From positions 1 to 64,000 of the forward strand of contig NZ_QKMR01000003.1 in NCBI RefSeq assembly GCF_003208175.1: DNA of 64,000 nt, given 5' to 3'. The notes under the pieces are model-generated. The model was given only the letters and a program-made list of their open reading frames with translations, had not been told where the DNA came from and did not search any database. Of this stretch, positions 17,131-26,304 are shown piece by piece. The position numbers were made by a program, and so were the translations under genes. How positions within the stretch are numbered: the stretch's first letter is position 1; every line of letters starts with the position of its first letter. This DNA comes from Ruminiclostridium sufflavum DSM 19573 (GTDB lineage: Bacteria > Bacillota > Clostridia > Acetivibrionales > DSM-1351).

Positions 17131-18853
17131 TATGCCAGTCATCCCATAAGCTACCCTTTATTACCAACGAGTCAGTTAAATTCATTGACAGCATTCCAAC
17201 CGGGGTCCATGAATCTATAACCCATGTATTCACCGTATAGCTTCCGTCCGGCATCCAGACAGGTGTAAAGTGGGTTCGATTTTTATAGGTGCTGTATGGG
17301 TTTTTTTGAAACTCAAATTTTGCTGTTGAACCGCCTTGCATCTTTTCAAGCAGCCTCCAGTAAGTTTTGTATTGAAACTCAGGGAAGTAGGATACTGCAT
17401 TTTGAGGGCATGTGACGGCAGTACTTTGGTTACTGCTTACCGATGCAGTTACAGTTTCATTGATTCCATAGCCGCTTTTCATTGTTCTACCACTAGCTGT
17501 TGGATTTTTACTGTCACAGCTGATGCTCATATCAGCAGAAAAAGAGGCATAGTACCTGTCAAGGTCAAACTCCCACCAGCCTCTGTCCACCCAGTTTGCT
17601 ATCCAGTCGCTGCTCGTATGTGTTTCCCCCTTACTGTCAGTCCAAGTGTAGCTGTTCCAATGTCCTTCATCCACCCAGTGCTCCTGCCACCACGGACGCC
17701 AGATAGTCCAGTCAGCCCTTTCTTTTTCTGGCCTTGCCGGGACAGCAGAAGGAGAATAGGAATCATTTGTATCATCTGCTGTGGGATTCGGAGGCGGATT
17801 TTTGTCAAGATCCACAATCTTTACATGGATAACTGCTTTTGAAATGCTACCCGGGCCTCTAACTGAAACTTGAATATCCATATTCTGTTTGGTTACTGGT
17901 GTTCTCCATTTTACCCAAGCAAGCTGTGACTCTCCATCTGGATAGAACACATTTGAGACATTATACGTCGTCCCACCGATGTTAAAGCTGACCAGAGTCG
18001 GATTGTCAGGATCAGATTGTCCTCCGGAAACAGTTACCGCTGTGATAACTTCCGTATTCACCCGGTATTCATAATCATGCGTACTTATTATTGGTGCTTC
18101 TGCTGCCTCATCATTGAAACGGACAATCCCAAGACCCAAGGAAGACTTGATATCCGCATCGGAAGCCGGAGTTGTCCTGCTTCCGTTCCACGCAGGATAC
18201 CCCAAATCTCCCACCTCTAAAAACATTGACAGCGGCAGATTCTTATGAGTCAATGAAACCATTCTTCTTCGCAATAATCCGTTTATCTGCTCATCATATA
18301 TTGCTGCTTCAGTAGCGGTTGTTGCAATCATGACCCCTTCAAATTTGTAGAAAGCAATCGGCTCAAGAAGTAATTTATATTCTCCGCTGATCAAAATATT
18401 AAAATCCATTCCGGTTAATACCGCAATTGAGCGAATTACTTGCTCATCTGTGAAATAACTTTTTATGGCCTGTATATTATTTTTGCCATTTACACTTATT
18501 ATTTTGGGGATTGCTTGTTTTGGTTTTACACATTTATAGCCGCCTTTTACCGGAGATATGCTTCTTCCTGAAGAGTATTGAATTTTGCTTACTTTTCCAA
18601 AGTTGTATATTGAAGTGTTTGGCGGCTTGTTTGTAATATCAATCGGAGTTGTAACTACTGCATGGTCACTTGCTCGAATAACAGTTACCCTAACCCCTTC
18701 ATCCCTCGAAGACCATCTATTATTGCTGTTCCCTTGCCCCAGTCCACCGCCTCCGGAATCAATATTTCCGTCCCCAACTGCAAATACTTTTGTAGTAATT
18801 ATTAAGCTACAAAGCATAGTACTTAAAATAACAGCTTTAAATAAACGCTTCAT
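17131..18853 (-). CDS. Exported transfer protein, first exon (gene split by group II intron)
   Basis: Exon 1 encodes 574 residues and one extra base; splicing adds six residues from exon 2, giving about 580 aa. I choose the ATG at 18853 (MKRLFKAVILST) because GGAGGGAAA precedes it. A signal peptide covers about residues 1-25. The rest is a large extracellular protein rich in aromatic residues and Ser/Thr, with WRPWWQEHWVDEGHW and similar Trp-rich repeats. It is typical of surface-exposed conjugation proteins of this ICE type; no enzyme motif is seen. Unspliced mRNA would end in the wrong residues IRS, a change of only six to seven residues at the C-terminus. Confidence 0.75.
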
Positions 18854-18876
18854 TTTCCCTCCTTTGCAAACAAAAA

Positions 18877-18896
18877 GCACCGCATCTCTGCAGTGC
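18877..18896 (-). terminator. Intrinsic terminator between two transfer genes
   Basis: On the minus strand GCACTGCA and TGCGGTGC pair (one G-T) around a 4-nt loop, followed by TTTTTGTTT. It lies 20 nt after one gene and only about 20 nt before the start codon of the next. Confidence 0.8.
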
Positions 18897-18915
18897 CGAT
18901 TTACTTGCTATATTT

Positions 18916-19461
18916 TTAATTCATATCACCTATCTTATTTCCGTTTTCGTACATACCACTTGCTTCGGTTACTTTGTTTGCTCCTCCATCCGGTACATTA
19001 TCAAAACCCGGAAGTCCGCCGGAGGTCTGACCTTTTGTACCTGTTTTCTTTTCTGGCTTGGTTGGCTTTGATGGTTGTACAGGCTGTGAAGGCTCATCTT
19101 TTTGTTTAGTAGGTTCTACCGTTTTTGTACTTGGTTCTTTAGTAGAAGCAAAAGACGGCTCTGTCGGTTTTTTAGGTACATCACTCTGAATCTTCTGATC
19201 AGTACCGGTATCGACTGCTCCATTATCCTTTTGTGTCTCTTCCGAAACTGTTGCCGGTGTTTTTGCAGTACCCGTTACTTCCGTTGGATTTTGACTATCT
19301 GCAGCAGCAGTGTTGTTTTGAGTACTTTGCGCCGGAATATCAACCTCTTTTACAGGTTCCTTCTTAAATTGTGATGCTATCAATATTATAAGCACAATGC
19401 TTATTACAAGTCCGACTGATACAATCAGACGTTTTTTTATTTTATCAGTTGTATTTTTCAT
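18916..19461 (-). CDS. DUF6550-like membrane-anchored transfer protein
   Basis: 181 aa with one N-terminal membrane anchor (about residues 12-34, LIVSVGLVISIVLIILIASQ). A long disordered Thr/Pro/Lys-rich linker follows, with repeated KPTKP-like stretches. A short conserved end reads GLPGFDNVPDGGANKV and ENGNKIGDMN. The same layout occurs in DUF6550 proteins of clostridial ICEs. It probably spans the cell wall in the conjugation apparatus. Start at 19461 follows AGGAGG by 9 nt. Confidence 0.7.
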   Translation of the reverse strand: MKNTTDKIKKRLIVSVGLVISIVLIILIASQFKKEPVKEVDIPAQSTQNNTAAADSQNPTEVTGTAKTPATVSEETQKDNGAVDTGTDQKIQSDVPKKPTEPSFASTKEPSTKTVEPTKQKDEPSQPVQPSKPTKPEKKTGTKGQTSGGLPGFDNVPDGGANKVTEASGMYENGNKIGDMN

Positions 19462-19554
19462 AAGCAACTGCCTCCTCATTTCTTAAATTATTTCGCTCTT
19501 TGAGGCTCACCCTACCATAATTGTCTAAATAAGTCTACTATTTTTTTCTAAACT

Positions 19555-20106
19555 CTAAAACTCAGGTGTATAGCCTGCACTGTTTTTTACTTTTATCTGC
19601 ATGCATGGCAGCAGTTTTCCTCCAAATGATACGGGAACCTCAAGTATAATTGAACTGTCAATTTTAAATCGCTGTCCTGACTTGTCACCATCGGCAAAGG
19701 GGGCATTTTGTATTTCCACATCTAAATCCCATATTTTAAATTCCGTTTTGCCCTCACTGGATATTTTTGAATGGTATTCACCGCTTTGATTTAAACCAAG
19801 GCTTGTATCCATTTTATCATAAATATTTCCATAATCAACCGATTCCTCGAAATCTGAATCTATAGGCTGATATCCTCCCGAGTAGCCTTCACGGACTCCA
19901 TGATAAACATCATCGTAGTTTTCACTGACAGTGGAAATAACAGCATTTTGCAGTGTATCACAAACACCCTGCGATATAATCATGAGCTTTAAGTACTCAG
20001 ATACTCCTGCAAATACCATGACGAGACAGAGAGTAACTGCCACTGCAAGAGGAAATCCGCTACCTTTGTTATTTACCAATGCCCTACGTGCCTTATTTAT
20101 TTCCAA
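19555..20106 (-). CDS. TadE-like pseudopilin of the Tad-type pilus set
   Basis: 183 aa. The N-terminus is positively charged, then VNNKGSGFPLAVAVTLCLVM, which looks like a class III prepilin-type cleavage site followed by a hydrophobic helix. The C-terminal region is a soluble mixed domain. It starts at a TTG overlapping the upstream DUF4320 gene by 10 bp, with GGGGGAAG as ribosome-binding site. Position and architecture match TadE/TadF minor pilins, but the usual Glu at +5 is absent. Confidence 0.65.
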   Translation of the reverse strand: MEINKARRALVNNKGSGFPLAVAVTLCLVMVFAGVSEYLKLMIISQGVCDTLQNAVISTVSENYDDVYHGVREGYSGGYQPIDSDFEESVDYGNIYDKMDTSLGLNQSGEYHSKISSEGKTEFKIWDLDVEIQNAPFADGDKSGQRFKIDSSIILEVPVSFGGKLLPCMQIKVKNSAGYTPEF

Positions 20107-20492
20107 TAGACTTCCCCCTTTCCTGCCGCATCAGCCCGCAAGGTAACCGGGAAAGAACCGAATCCCCCAAAAAGGCCTATGTTTACATCATAAGTCACTG
20201 TCAATGATATTTCTTCGTTTAACTGAATCTGGCCTGTCTTTGACCATTGAACAGCAGGGGATATTCCTGTTTTCTCTCTTAGTAAAACCTCACGTCTTGA
20301 TGTTTCGCTTCCTATTCTGCCTGCAATTTCTGCTTCTCTCACCAGCTCCGTTGCGAAGGTATCCACCTTCTGTTTTGCTATGTATGCCGGAAATACCTTG
20401 ACAGCGGCTGCAATTACAAGCATTGCACACATTACAAGTACGACAGTGTCAATATATCCTTCGCCACGATTGTTTTTTAATAACTGTTTCAT
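20097..20492 (-). CDS. DUF4320 family pseudopilin-like protein
   Basis: 131 aa. NNRGEGYIDTVV is followed by a hydrophobic helix at about residues 18-37 and a soluble beta-rich domain, the standard DUF4320 form. The N-terminal motif suggests cleavage after Gly by the prepilin peptidase encoded at 25597-26043. Good SD (GGAGG). Located between the TadC-like gene and the TadE-like gene, so it is probably a minor pilin of the same apparatus. Confidence 0.8.
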   Translation of the reverse strand: MKQLLKNNRGEGYIDTVVLVMCAMLVIAAAVKVFPAYIAKQKVDTFATELVREAEIAGRIGSETSRREVLLREKTGISPAVQWSKTGQIQLNEEISLTVTYDVNIGLFGGFGSFPVTLRADAAGKGEVYWK

Positions 20493-20503
20493 CGTTCGCC
20501 TCC

Positions 20504-21376
20504 TTAGAACATTCCGCCAAGCGAGCGGAGAATTTCAGAGACAATAACTGCCGCATAAGTCATGATAAAACACAAAAGCATAACAAAGCTGAACACTCTA
20601 ATTTTGGGAGGAATTTTCATTGCTTGGGCTTTCAGCCTTTGGAGTTCCAGTTGTTTCATGTCATGTGCAAGCATTTGAAAGTACATTGCTCCATCATCCC
20701 CACGAAGAACACCAAGCAAACCTCTTGTTATGTCTGAGAGCATAGGAGAACCGATTTTTGCCTCAAACCTTGTAAGTGCGGCTTCATAGCTGCTTGAACG
20801 CATGTCCGCTGTTAAGATATCAAGTTCATTTTCAAATTCCCATCCTGCATTCTTTTTGAAATTTTCCAAAATGCCAAGCACATCTCTGCTTGCCTTCAGC
20901 TCCTGTGTTATCGTTGCTGCAAATCTCGGCAGCTCTGCCTCAATCTTTTCTCTTTTAGCGGAAAGCTTTTTATCCGCTTTTTGTGTTTCCTTAAAGTAAA
21001 TCATAACTGCAAGGAAACACAGAATTGGAGCAAGCATCGGCAAAAGCAAAAGGCAGGGAACGACTCCAAGAGCCACAAGTGCCGATTTTACTAATGCAAA
21101 TGCCATAAATTCCTCGGGTGTCCCGTTAATTCCGGCTGCATTAAGTGTATTTTTCATACGTTTCCTTTTGTACTCATTAATAGGCATATATTTTGCAAGC
21201 TTTACTGCCCAACCGTTTATGAGTACATCAATGCTTTTTCCTCTCTCTGTCCCTTTCCCGGCTGCTAAAACCACTGCCCTGCCTGCGGCAAGAGTAGGTA
21301 ATTTCAGCGCATCTGCCAGAATGAAGAAAACCCCTGAGGCAAACAGTATTCCGAATAAAATGATTAATATAGTCAT
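20504..21376 (-). CDS. tadC: TadC-like type II secretion F-domain membrane protein
   Basis: 290 aa. Membrane helices lie at the N-terminus (about 2-22), around residues 100-135 and at the C-terminus (about 258-282). Between them is a T2SSF domain with the long helical stretch KIEAELPRFAATITQELKAS. It pairs with the TadB-like protein encoded just upstream to form the inner-membrane platform on which the ATPase acts. Confidence 0.85.
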   Translation of the reverse strand: MTILIILFGILFASGVFFILADALKLPTLAAGRAVVLAAGKGTERGKSIDVLINGWAVKLAKYMPINEYKRKRMKNTLNAAGINGTPEEFMAFALVKSALVALGVVPCLLLLPMLAPILCFLAVMIYFKETQKADKKLSAKREKIEAELPRFAATITQELKASRDVLGILENFKKNAGWEFENELDILTADMRSSSYEAALTRFEAKIGSPMLSDITRGLLGVLRGDDGAMYFQMLAHDMKQLELQRLKAQAMKIPPKIRVFSFVMLLCFIMTYAAVIVSEILRSLGGMF

Positions 21377-21382
21377 ATCCGC

Positions 21383-22312
21383 CTACCTCCTGTACTCAAT
21401 GGGCTGTGTAAGCCTTATTACAAATGCCGCAGAAATAAAGACTGCTGTAAAACAAATTGCAAGAATGATTTGTCCAAGAGGTGTATGCATCAGTGTGTGA
21501 TACCAGTCCTTATTCAGAAAATACAGCAGAGGTATATTCCCAATCACTAGAATTTGCATTGCAATGAATTCTTTTCTCGGCTCAAAGACCATATTTTCAA
21601 GTTCTCCGTTTACAACCCGCATATCTGAAAGTTTTGAAACTATAGGTATCAGCGTTGTTTTAAGGCTTCTGTCAAGCTGGCAGGCAATTAATGCATCGCA
21701 CCATTCACGAAACACAGCATTTTCAATCTGCTCTCTCATTTCCTGTAAACCTGCCGTAATATCAGGATTTATCATTTTAATCCGACATGCAAACCCGTTG
21801 AATACAGACAGGACAGGAGGATTCAGATAGTTAATATTTTCTTCAACTGCCGTCAGAATATCTTCTGTTCTCAGGTATGCAGTGGTAATAATAGAGAGAG
21901 CTGTTTCAAGCTCTGCTGCAATATCCTTTTTAAAGTGTGACTGTGTGAACCTTACATACCAGAATGGCAAGAGCATGAAACCTATTCCAAGGACGGGAAC
22001 AGCGAAGAAGTTTCCAAAAGAGATTGCAATTGCTCCACCAATACCAAACAGCAGCAGTGACAGCGAACAAATAACCGGGAACCATTCCTCACGCCCGGTG
22101 TTTTTTAATATAGACTGCACCTCTGCTGTCTCACGTCTTAAGTAGGATATTTTTTTACGTTTGGTTACTTCATTAATTTCATCCTTGATGCTTCTGGGTT
22201 TCCCTAAAAGATTTTTAAATATGCTATTTGTAAACTCCATCGGTGATATTGAAAATAAAATAAACAATCCTGTTATTAAGCCGGTACAGGCAATAACCAA
22301 AACTACATTCAT
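21383..22312 (-). CDS. tadB: TadB-like type II secretion F-domain membrane protein
   Basis: 309 aa with N-terminal anchor (about 3-22), paired central helices (about 80-115) and C-terminal helices (about 245-300). The cytoplasmic T2SSF segment is ELETALSIITTAYLRTEDIL. The ATG overlaps the ATPase stop by 4 bp, a sign of translational coupling and fixed stoichiometry. Confidence 0.85.
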   Translation of the reverse strand: MNVVLVIACTGLITGLFILFSISPMEFTNSIFKNLLGKPRSIKDEINEVTKRKKISYLRRETAEVQSILKNTGREEWFPVICSLSLLLFGIGGAIAISFGNFFAVPVLGIGFMLLPFWYVRFTQSHFKKDIAAELETALSIITTAYLRTEDILTAVEENINYLNPPVLSVFNGFACRIKMINPDITAGLQEMREQIENAVFREWCDALIACQLDRSLKTTLIPIVSKLSDMRVVNGELENMVFEPRKEFIAMQILVIGNIPLLYFLNKDWYHTLMHTPLGQIILAICFTAVFISAAFVIRLTQPIEYRR

Positions 22313-23901
22313 TCAGAAACAGCCTCCCTTCCTTCCATGCTTTTTAACATTTCGAGAGGCATTCCGTTTTCAAGCAGTCTTTTTGCAAGACTATCAGAAA
22401 TACGGCTTTTTTGCTCATGGTAGCCGCTGATATGAAACCTCCCTGTATCATCCATCTGATTCTCTGTAATGACATATTGAAACAGTGTGCGGTAGTTCCT
22501 TTTTCCGTCATGTAAAATCTGGCATTCCATTATTTCCATTAAACGTCTTTGCTTGTTTTCAAGCTGTTTGCAGAATACTATAATGGGATATGCCTCTGTT
22601 ACATACCCCATCAAAGTTTCATCGGACATATCCACGGCACGTTTGCAGAGCGAGACCATTCTTCGGTAGGTTGCCTCACAGGAATTGGCATGAATTGTTG
22701 TAAGCACGGCGATACCTGTTCTGGCTGCCTCTTGTGCAGCATTGGCTTCTGCACCACGCATTTCTCCTACTACTGCAATGTCGGGATTAAAACGAAGTGC
22801 CATATCAAGCAGCATTATCTGATCAACCCTCTGCTTTTCATTTTCGCTGTCACGGGTAATTGTATGAATAACGGAATTAACCGCCTTCCCATCCTCAAAC
22901 CTTGTCAAATCAAGTTCACGGGAACCATTTTCAATTGTATATATCCTCTTGCCGTTTGGAATAGTTGTGAGCAACCATCCAAGTACCGTAGTTTTGCCTG
23001 AACTTGTCGCACCTGCCACACAGACTGAGATTCCATAGCGTATGAGGTTTGATAAAAAATCCAGCATTTGCTCAGTTGCTGTTCCGCTTCGGACAAAATC
23101 CTCCTTTTTCATGCTCTGCGGATTTACAATACGGATAGAAGCCGCAATTCCTACATCCTCGTCCACAAGAGGTGTTTTAAGCACAGCAATTCTGATATTC
23201 TTTGATAAATGACCGAGTACCGCCGGGCTTGCATTATCAAGAACAATCCCTGAGACATGCAGCATTCTTCTGATTACATTGACTGCGTGTTCGGGAGAAT
23301 CGAAATGCTCATCTAGCTTTACATTCCTGCCGTCGGAATACTGCACTTCAATGTCACGCCATGAGTTTATATCAATTTCCTCAATCCCTTTTCCGAAAAT
23401 ATATTTTGTCAGAAAGCCGTACTCTGCCATTTCAGTATAAAGTGCATCGATCAGCTCCTGCGCATCCATGCCTTTTACTGCAGTTCTTTCATCCATTACA
23501 TATTTCCCGATGTATCGTTTCATATGGTTCTCGGCATTTTCCAGTTTTTGATTTGTTATCAAAGCAGAATAGTTGCTTGAAATGTATTCTTGCACATCCT
23601 TTAAGACTGTTCTAAAATCCTTTTTCTCTGACTTCGGCATAAAAAACAAGGAGTGGGTACGATTTTCATTACCCAACTCCTTATTGTTCTGGTTTTTTTG
23701 GCCTTTAAGTAATTCCGCTATTCTATTTTCCACCTCATTTGTATCGGCATCTGTTGCCTTGTTAGCTTCAGCCTCTGACAAAATATTTCGTTTCTTAGGT
23801 ACAGTTTGTTCAATTAATTTACTGGTTTCTTCCTCAAACTGTTCTTTTTGTTCCGCAGCACCCTCATGAAACACAGAATTGCTTTTAACATTTTCTAGCA
23901 T
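22309..23901 (-). CDS. tadA: CpaF/TadA-type secretion ATPase
   Basis: 530 aa hexameric traffic ATPase. An N-terminal domain (about 1-160) with charged linker leads to the motor domain. Walker A is GATSSGKTTVLGWLL, the Asp box contains YTIENGSRELDL, Walker B is IAVVGEMRGAEA and the His box is TGIAVLTTIHANS. It drives pilus or pseudopilus assembly in Tad systems. Overlaps the TadZ-like gene by 7 bp upstream. All catalytic residues are present. Confidence 0.93.
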   Translation of the reverse strand: MLENVKSNSVFHEGAAEQKEQFEEETSKLIEQTVPKKRNILSEAEANKATDADTNEVENRIAELLKGQKNQNNKELGNENRTHSLFFMPKSEKKDFRTVLKDVQEYISSNYSALITNQKLENAENHMKRYIGKYVMDERTAVKGMDAQELIDALYTEMAEYGFLTKYIFGKGIEEIDINSWRDIEVQYSDGRNVKLDEHFDSPEHAVNVIRRMLHVSGIVLDNASPAVLGHLSKNIRIAVLKTPLVDEDVGIAASIRIVNPQSMKKEDFVRSGTATEQMLDFLSNLIRYGISVCVAGATSSGKTTVLGWLLTTIPNGKRIYTIENGSRELDLTRFEDGKAVNSVIHTITRDSENEKQRVDQIMLLDMALRFNPDIAVVGEMRGAEANAAQEAARTGIAVLTTIHANSCEATYRRMVSLCKRAVDMSDETLMGYVTEAYPIIVFCKQLENKQRRLMEIMECQILHDGKRNYRTLFQYVITENQMDDTGRFHISGYHEQKSRISDSLAKRLLENGMPLEMLKSMEGREAVSE

Positions 23902-24728
23902 CCGAACACCTCTTTTGCAATTTTCTTTATTTCTCTGCGAAACTCTCTGCTGCTTTTTAATGTAAGATCGGCAAGTAAGTTTCCTGAAAGGTATTGTTCC
24001 TCAACCTCATCTGAATAAGGCAGTTTAAAGGAAATACCTCCTAATGCTGCTGCCATATGTTCAATGTCGTGGTTGGATTTAATATTTGATAGGGCTTTGT
24101 ATTGTTTATCCATATCCCAGTTGCCGTTTTGCAGAAGCGGCAGCTGACTGGAAAGGTAGCTGATGGATTTCAAATCACAGTTTGCAAGTCTCAGGACGCT
24201 GTCACTCTCCAAAAGAGAGACCGCCGACAGTATGTCATTTGCAATATAGCTCGAACAGTCAATGATTATGAACGGAGCTATTTTTCTCAGAGACTCGATG
24301 AGCTCCTGTGCCTGAGCTTTTGTGTATGAGGCGTAGGTAAATTCATTTTCTCCTTTGAGCATTCCAACCATTGTAATGTACGACATCTTTTTATGTGTTA
24401 TCAGATTGTACTTTACAAGAGGTTCTGTTACATGGGCTGCTGATAAGATACTTCCAAGCGATCCATATGGCCTATTTGAATTCTTTTCACATTCCAAATC
24501 TGCCGGAGGACAGATGCAGGAAAGCATCGGAGCTGTCATATCACAAAGCACCAATACCACATTTTTCTTATTATCAGCAAGGTATTTGGCAAGCTTGACC
24601 GCTGCAGTTGTTTTTCCTACCCCCGGACTTCCCCATACAGCGAGTACACCTCCGTGCAGGATATCGTCCTTTGCCGTTTTTTCTCTGGCAGCACGGGAAA
24701 AGATGGTATCTTTCTTAAAGTTTATCAT
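23895..24728 (-). CDS. TadZ/CpaE-like MinD-family ATPase
   Basis: 277 aa. A deviant Walker A, GSPGVGKTTAAVKLA, near residue 35 is followed by VVLVLCDMTAP; APFIIIDCSSYI is the Walker B region. Proteins of this type localise Tad machinery to the membrane. It lacks the receiver-like N-terminal domain of CpaE, so it is a short TadZ form. Two base pairs separate it from the CpaB gene stop upstream. Confidence 0.8.
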   Translation of the reverse strand: MINFKKDTIFSRAAREKTAKDDILHGGVLAVWGSPGVGKTTAAVKLAKYLADNKKNVVLVLCDMTAPMLSCICPPADLECEKNSNRPYGSLGSILSAAHVTEPLVKYNLITHKKMSYITMVGMLKGENEFTYASYTKAQAQELIESLRKIAPFIIIDCSSYIANDILSAVSLLESDSVLRLANCDLKSISYLSSQLPLLQNGNWDMDKQYKALSNIKSNHDIEHMAAALGGISFKLPYSDEVEEQYLSGNLLADLTLKSSREFRREIKKIAKEVFGC

Positions 24729-24730
24729 CC

Positions 24731-25600
24731 TTAGTCCTCCTTGTTGCTGATGCTATTTTCACTTACCCCATTGGAATTTTTAGAAGCAATCTCCACTTCA
24801 ACTTCTGCTTTACCTTTAGTTATCTGCGCTTTATCAGCTGAGTTTTCTGATACCTCTTTTTCTTTTGGATATAGTTCTTCCAAGATGTTTGTCTGCATAT
24901 CAAGAAACTTCTTTGAATTATCAGGAGCTCCGCGGTAAACAAGGGAAAGGTGTATTCCTCCGTCAGCCTCAAGTTCTGCTAATATATTTCCTTGTTCTGG
25001 TGTTACCAGCAGGGTTACTGTTGACGGAAGTTCTCTTTCGTCTGCTTTTGGCTTTTCTTTCTTCTCATCAGTGTTGGCATCGTAGCCATTTGATGCAGTA
25101 ACTGAGATCACTTCGACATATTTAAGCTCCGGAGGAATCAATGTCGCTCCTTGTTTTTTGTAGTCAGGTGCAATTACCGACACTATATCTCCGCTTTTGA
25201 GCTTTCCCGAAAGACCGTTTGCAAAGCTTTTTATAGTTATTGAAATAGCCTGCCTGCTTCCATCAAGACTATATAAATATGTATTTTCAGCGGCAGGAGT
25301 TTTTGATATCTTTGTGTTTAATATATAATCTCCAACTGACATGTCAACAAGCGCATAACACCCTACCACAGTATCCTTCTTTTTGATTACATTTTGAGGA
25401 AGATTATATCCTCCGACCTCTGCTGCCTGCACCATGTCCTTAGTGATTTCATCGCCTGCTTTGATATTTTTTGTCACACGGACAATCTCTGTTTTCTTGC
25501 TGATTCCTTTGTTAAACAGCGGTGTAATGCCGAAGCAGATGAGGAGTGAAAGCAAAATGCAAAAAACTCCCACCACTGTTCTGTTTTTAAATATCTTCAT
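24731..25600 (-). CDS. cpaB: CpaB/RcpC-like SAF-domain pilus assembly protein
   Basis: 289 aa. N-terminal signal anchor at about residues 8-28, then a SAF domain (TKNIKAGDEITKDMVQAAE) and an RcpC-type beta domain ending in TVTLLVTPEQGNILAELE. The C-terminus is a disordered Glu/Lys-rich tail. CpaB homologues act in the periplasm or wall zone of Tad pili, possibly contacting peptidoglycan. Start at 25600 with GGGAGG 8 nt upstream, overlapping the prepilin peptidase stop by 4 bp. Confidence 0.85.
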   Translation of the reverse strand: MKIFKNRTVVGVFCILLSLLICFGITPLFNKGISKKTEIVRVTKNIKAGDEITKDMVQAAEVGGYNLPQNVIKKKDTVVGCYALVDMSVGDYILNTKISKTPAAENTYLYSLDGSRQAISITIKSFANGLSGKLKSGDIVSVIAPDYKKQGATLIPPELKYVEVISVTASNGYDANTDEKKEKPKADERELPSTVTLLVTPEQGNILAELEADGGIHLSLVYRGAPDNSKKFLDMQTNILEELYPKEKEVSENSADKAQITKGKAEVEVEIASKNSNGVSENSISNKED

Positions 25601-26043
25601 ATATGAATTCCTCCCAATTTCATTAGATATGCGACAAGAAAGCCTACTGCAAGGCATGGTGCAAGAGGCATAGAGTGATTCAGTGCCTCCTGCTTTTTCA
25701 TCCCTTTTACAAGTGCATAAGAAATAAATATGAGCACTTGCAGTGTGAATCCTATTATTAATCCGCAGTTCGTCATTTGCAGTCCAAGAATTAATCCAAC
25801 AGCTGCTGTAAATTTAATATCACCGCCGCCTAACCGCTCCGGTGCTATCCACCTTACTATTATGAAAAGCGGCAGTGCTGCAAGTATGCCCAACAGATTT
25901 ATTACTTTAAAGTCCAGTACCGATAAAGCTGCCGTTGAAATACATATGTAAGGCGGTATTTCTTTTTTTCTGATATCTGTATATGCCGCCCAAAGCATTA
26001 TACAAAAAAACAGCACCGCCTGAACGATACTGTTAACCTGCAT
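25597..26043 (-). CDS. tadV: Prepilin peptidase (A24, TadV/CpaA type)
   Basis: 148 aa integral membrane aspartic protease. The first catalytic Asp is in AAYTDIRKKEIPP and the second in the GGGDIKFTAAVGL motif. About five membrane helices. It lacks the N-terminal methylase domain, as expected for TadV. It should cut the pseudopilins with NNRGxGYID motifs encoded next to it. Its start overlaps the small pilin-like gene by 11 bp. Confidence 0.9.
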   Translation of the reverse strand: MQVNSIVQAVLFFCIMLWAAYTDIRKKEIPPYICISTAALSVLDFKVINLLGILAALPLFIIVRWIAPERLGGGDIKFTAAVGLILGLQMTNCGLIIGFTLQVLIFISYALVKGMKKQEALNHSMPLAPCLAVGFLVAYLMKLGGIHI

Positions 26044-26269
26044 AATTGAACATGCCCTTTATTTTATTTGTAAGTGTCGGCATTACCACATCACCGAACA
26101 ATGCATATAACCCTGCAAGAAGCAATGCTCCAAGTACTACTGCGATCAAAATTTTAACCGCGGTATCTATGTATCCGTCCCCTCTGTTGTTTGCTAACAC
26201 CATATGCGTTTTGGCAGCCTGCACTTTTACAAAATCACTTGCTTTTATCACTAATTTTTTCATATTCAT
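26033..26269 (-). CDS. DUF6133-type Flp pilin-like small membrane protein
   Basis: 78 aa. NNRGDGYIDTAVKILIAVVL marks a prepilin-like leader of about 30 residues, a predicted cut after Gly and a single hydrophobic helix, with a short C-terminus. Size and place next to the prepilin peptidase suit the major Flp-like pilin. The residue five after the cut is Asp rather than the usual Glu. Confidence 0.72.
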   Translation of the reverse strand: MNMKKLVIKASDFVKVQAAKTHMVLANNRGDGYIDTAVKILIAVVLGALLLAGLYALFGDVVMPTLTNKIKGMFNYAG

Positions 26270-26304
26270 TTACCCCATTTTCTTAGATATTTTTTGAATT
26301 TTAT

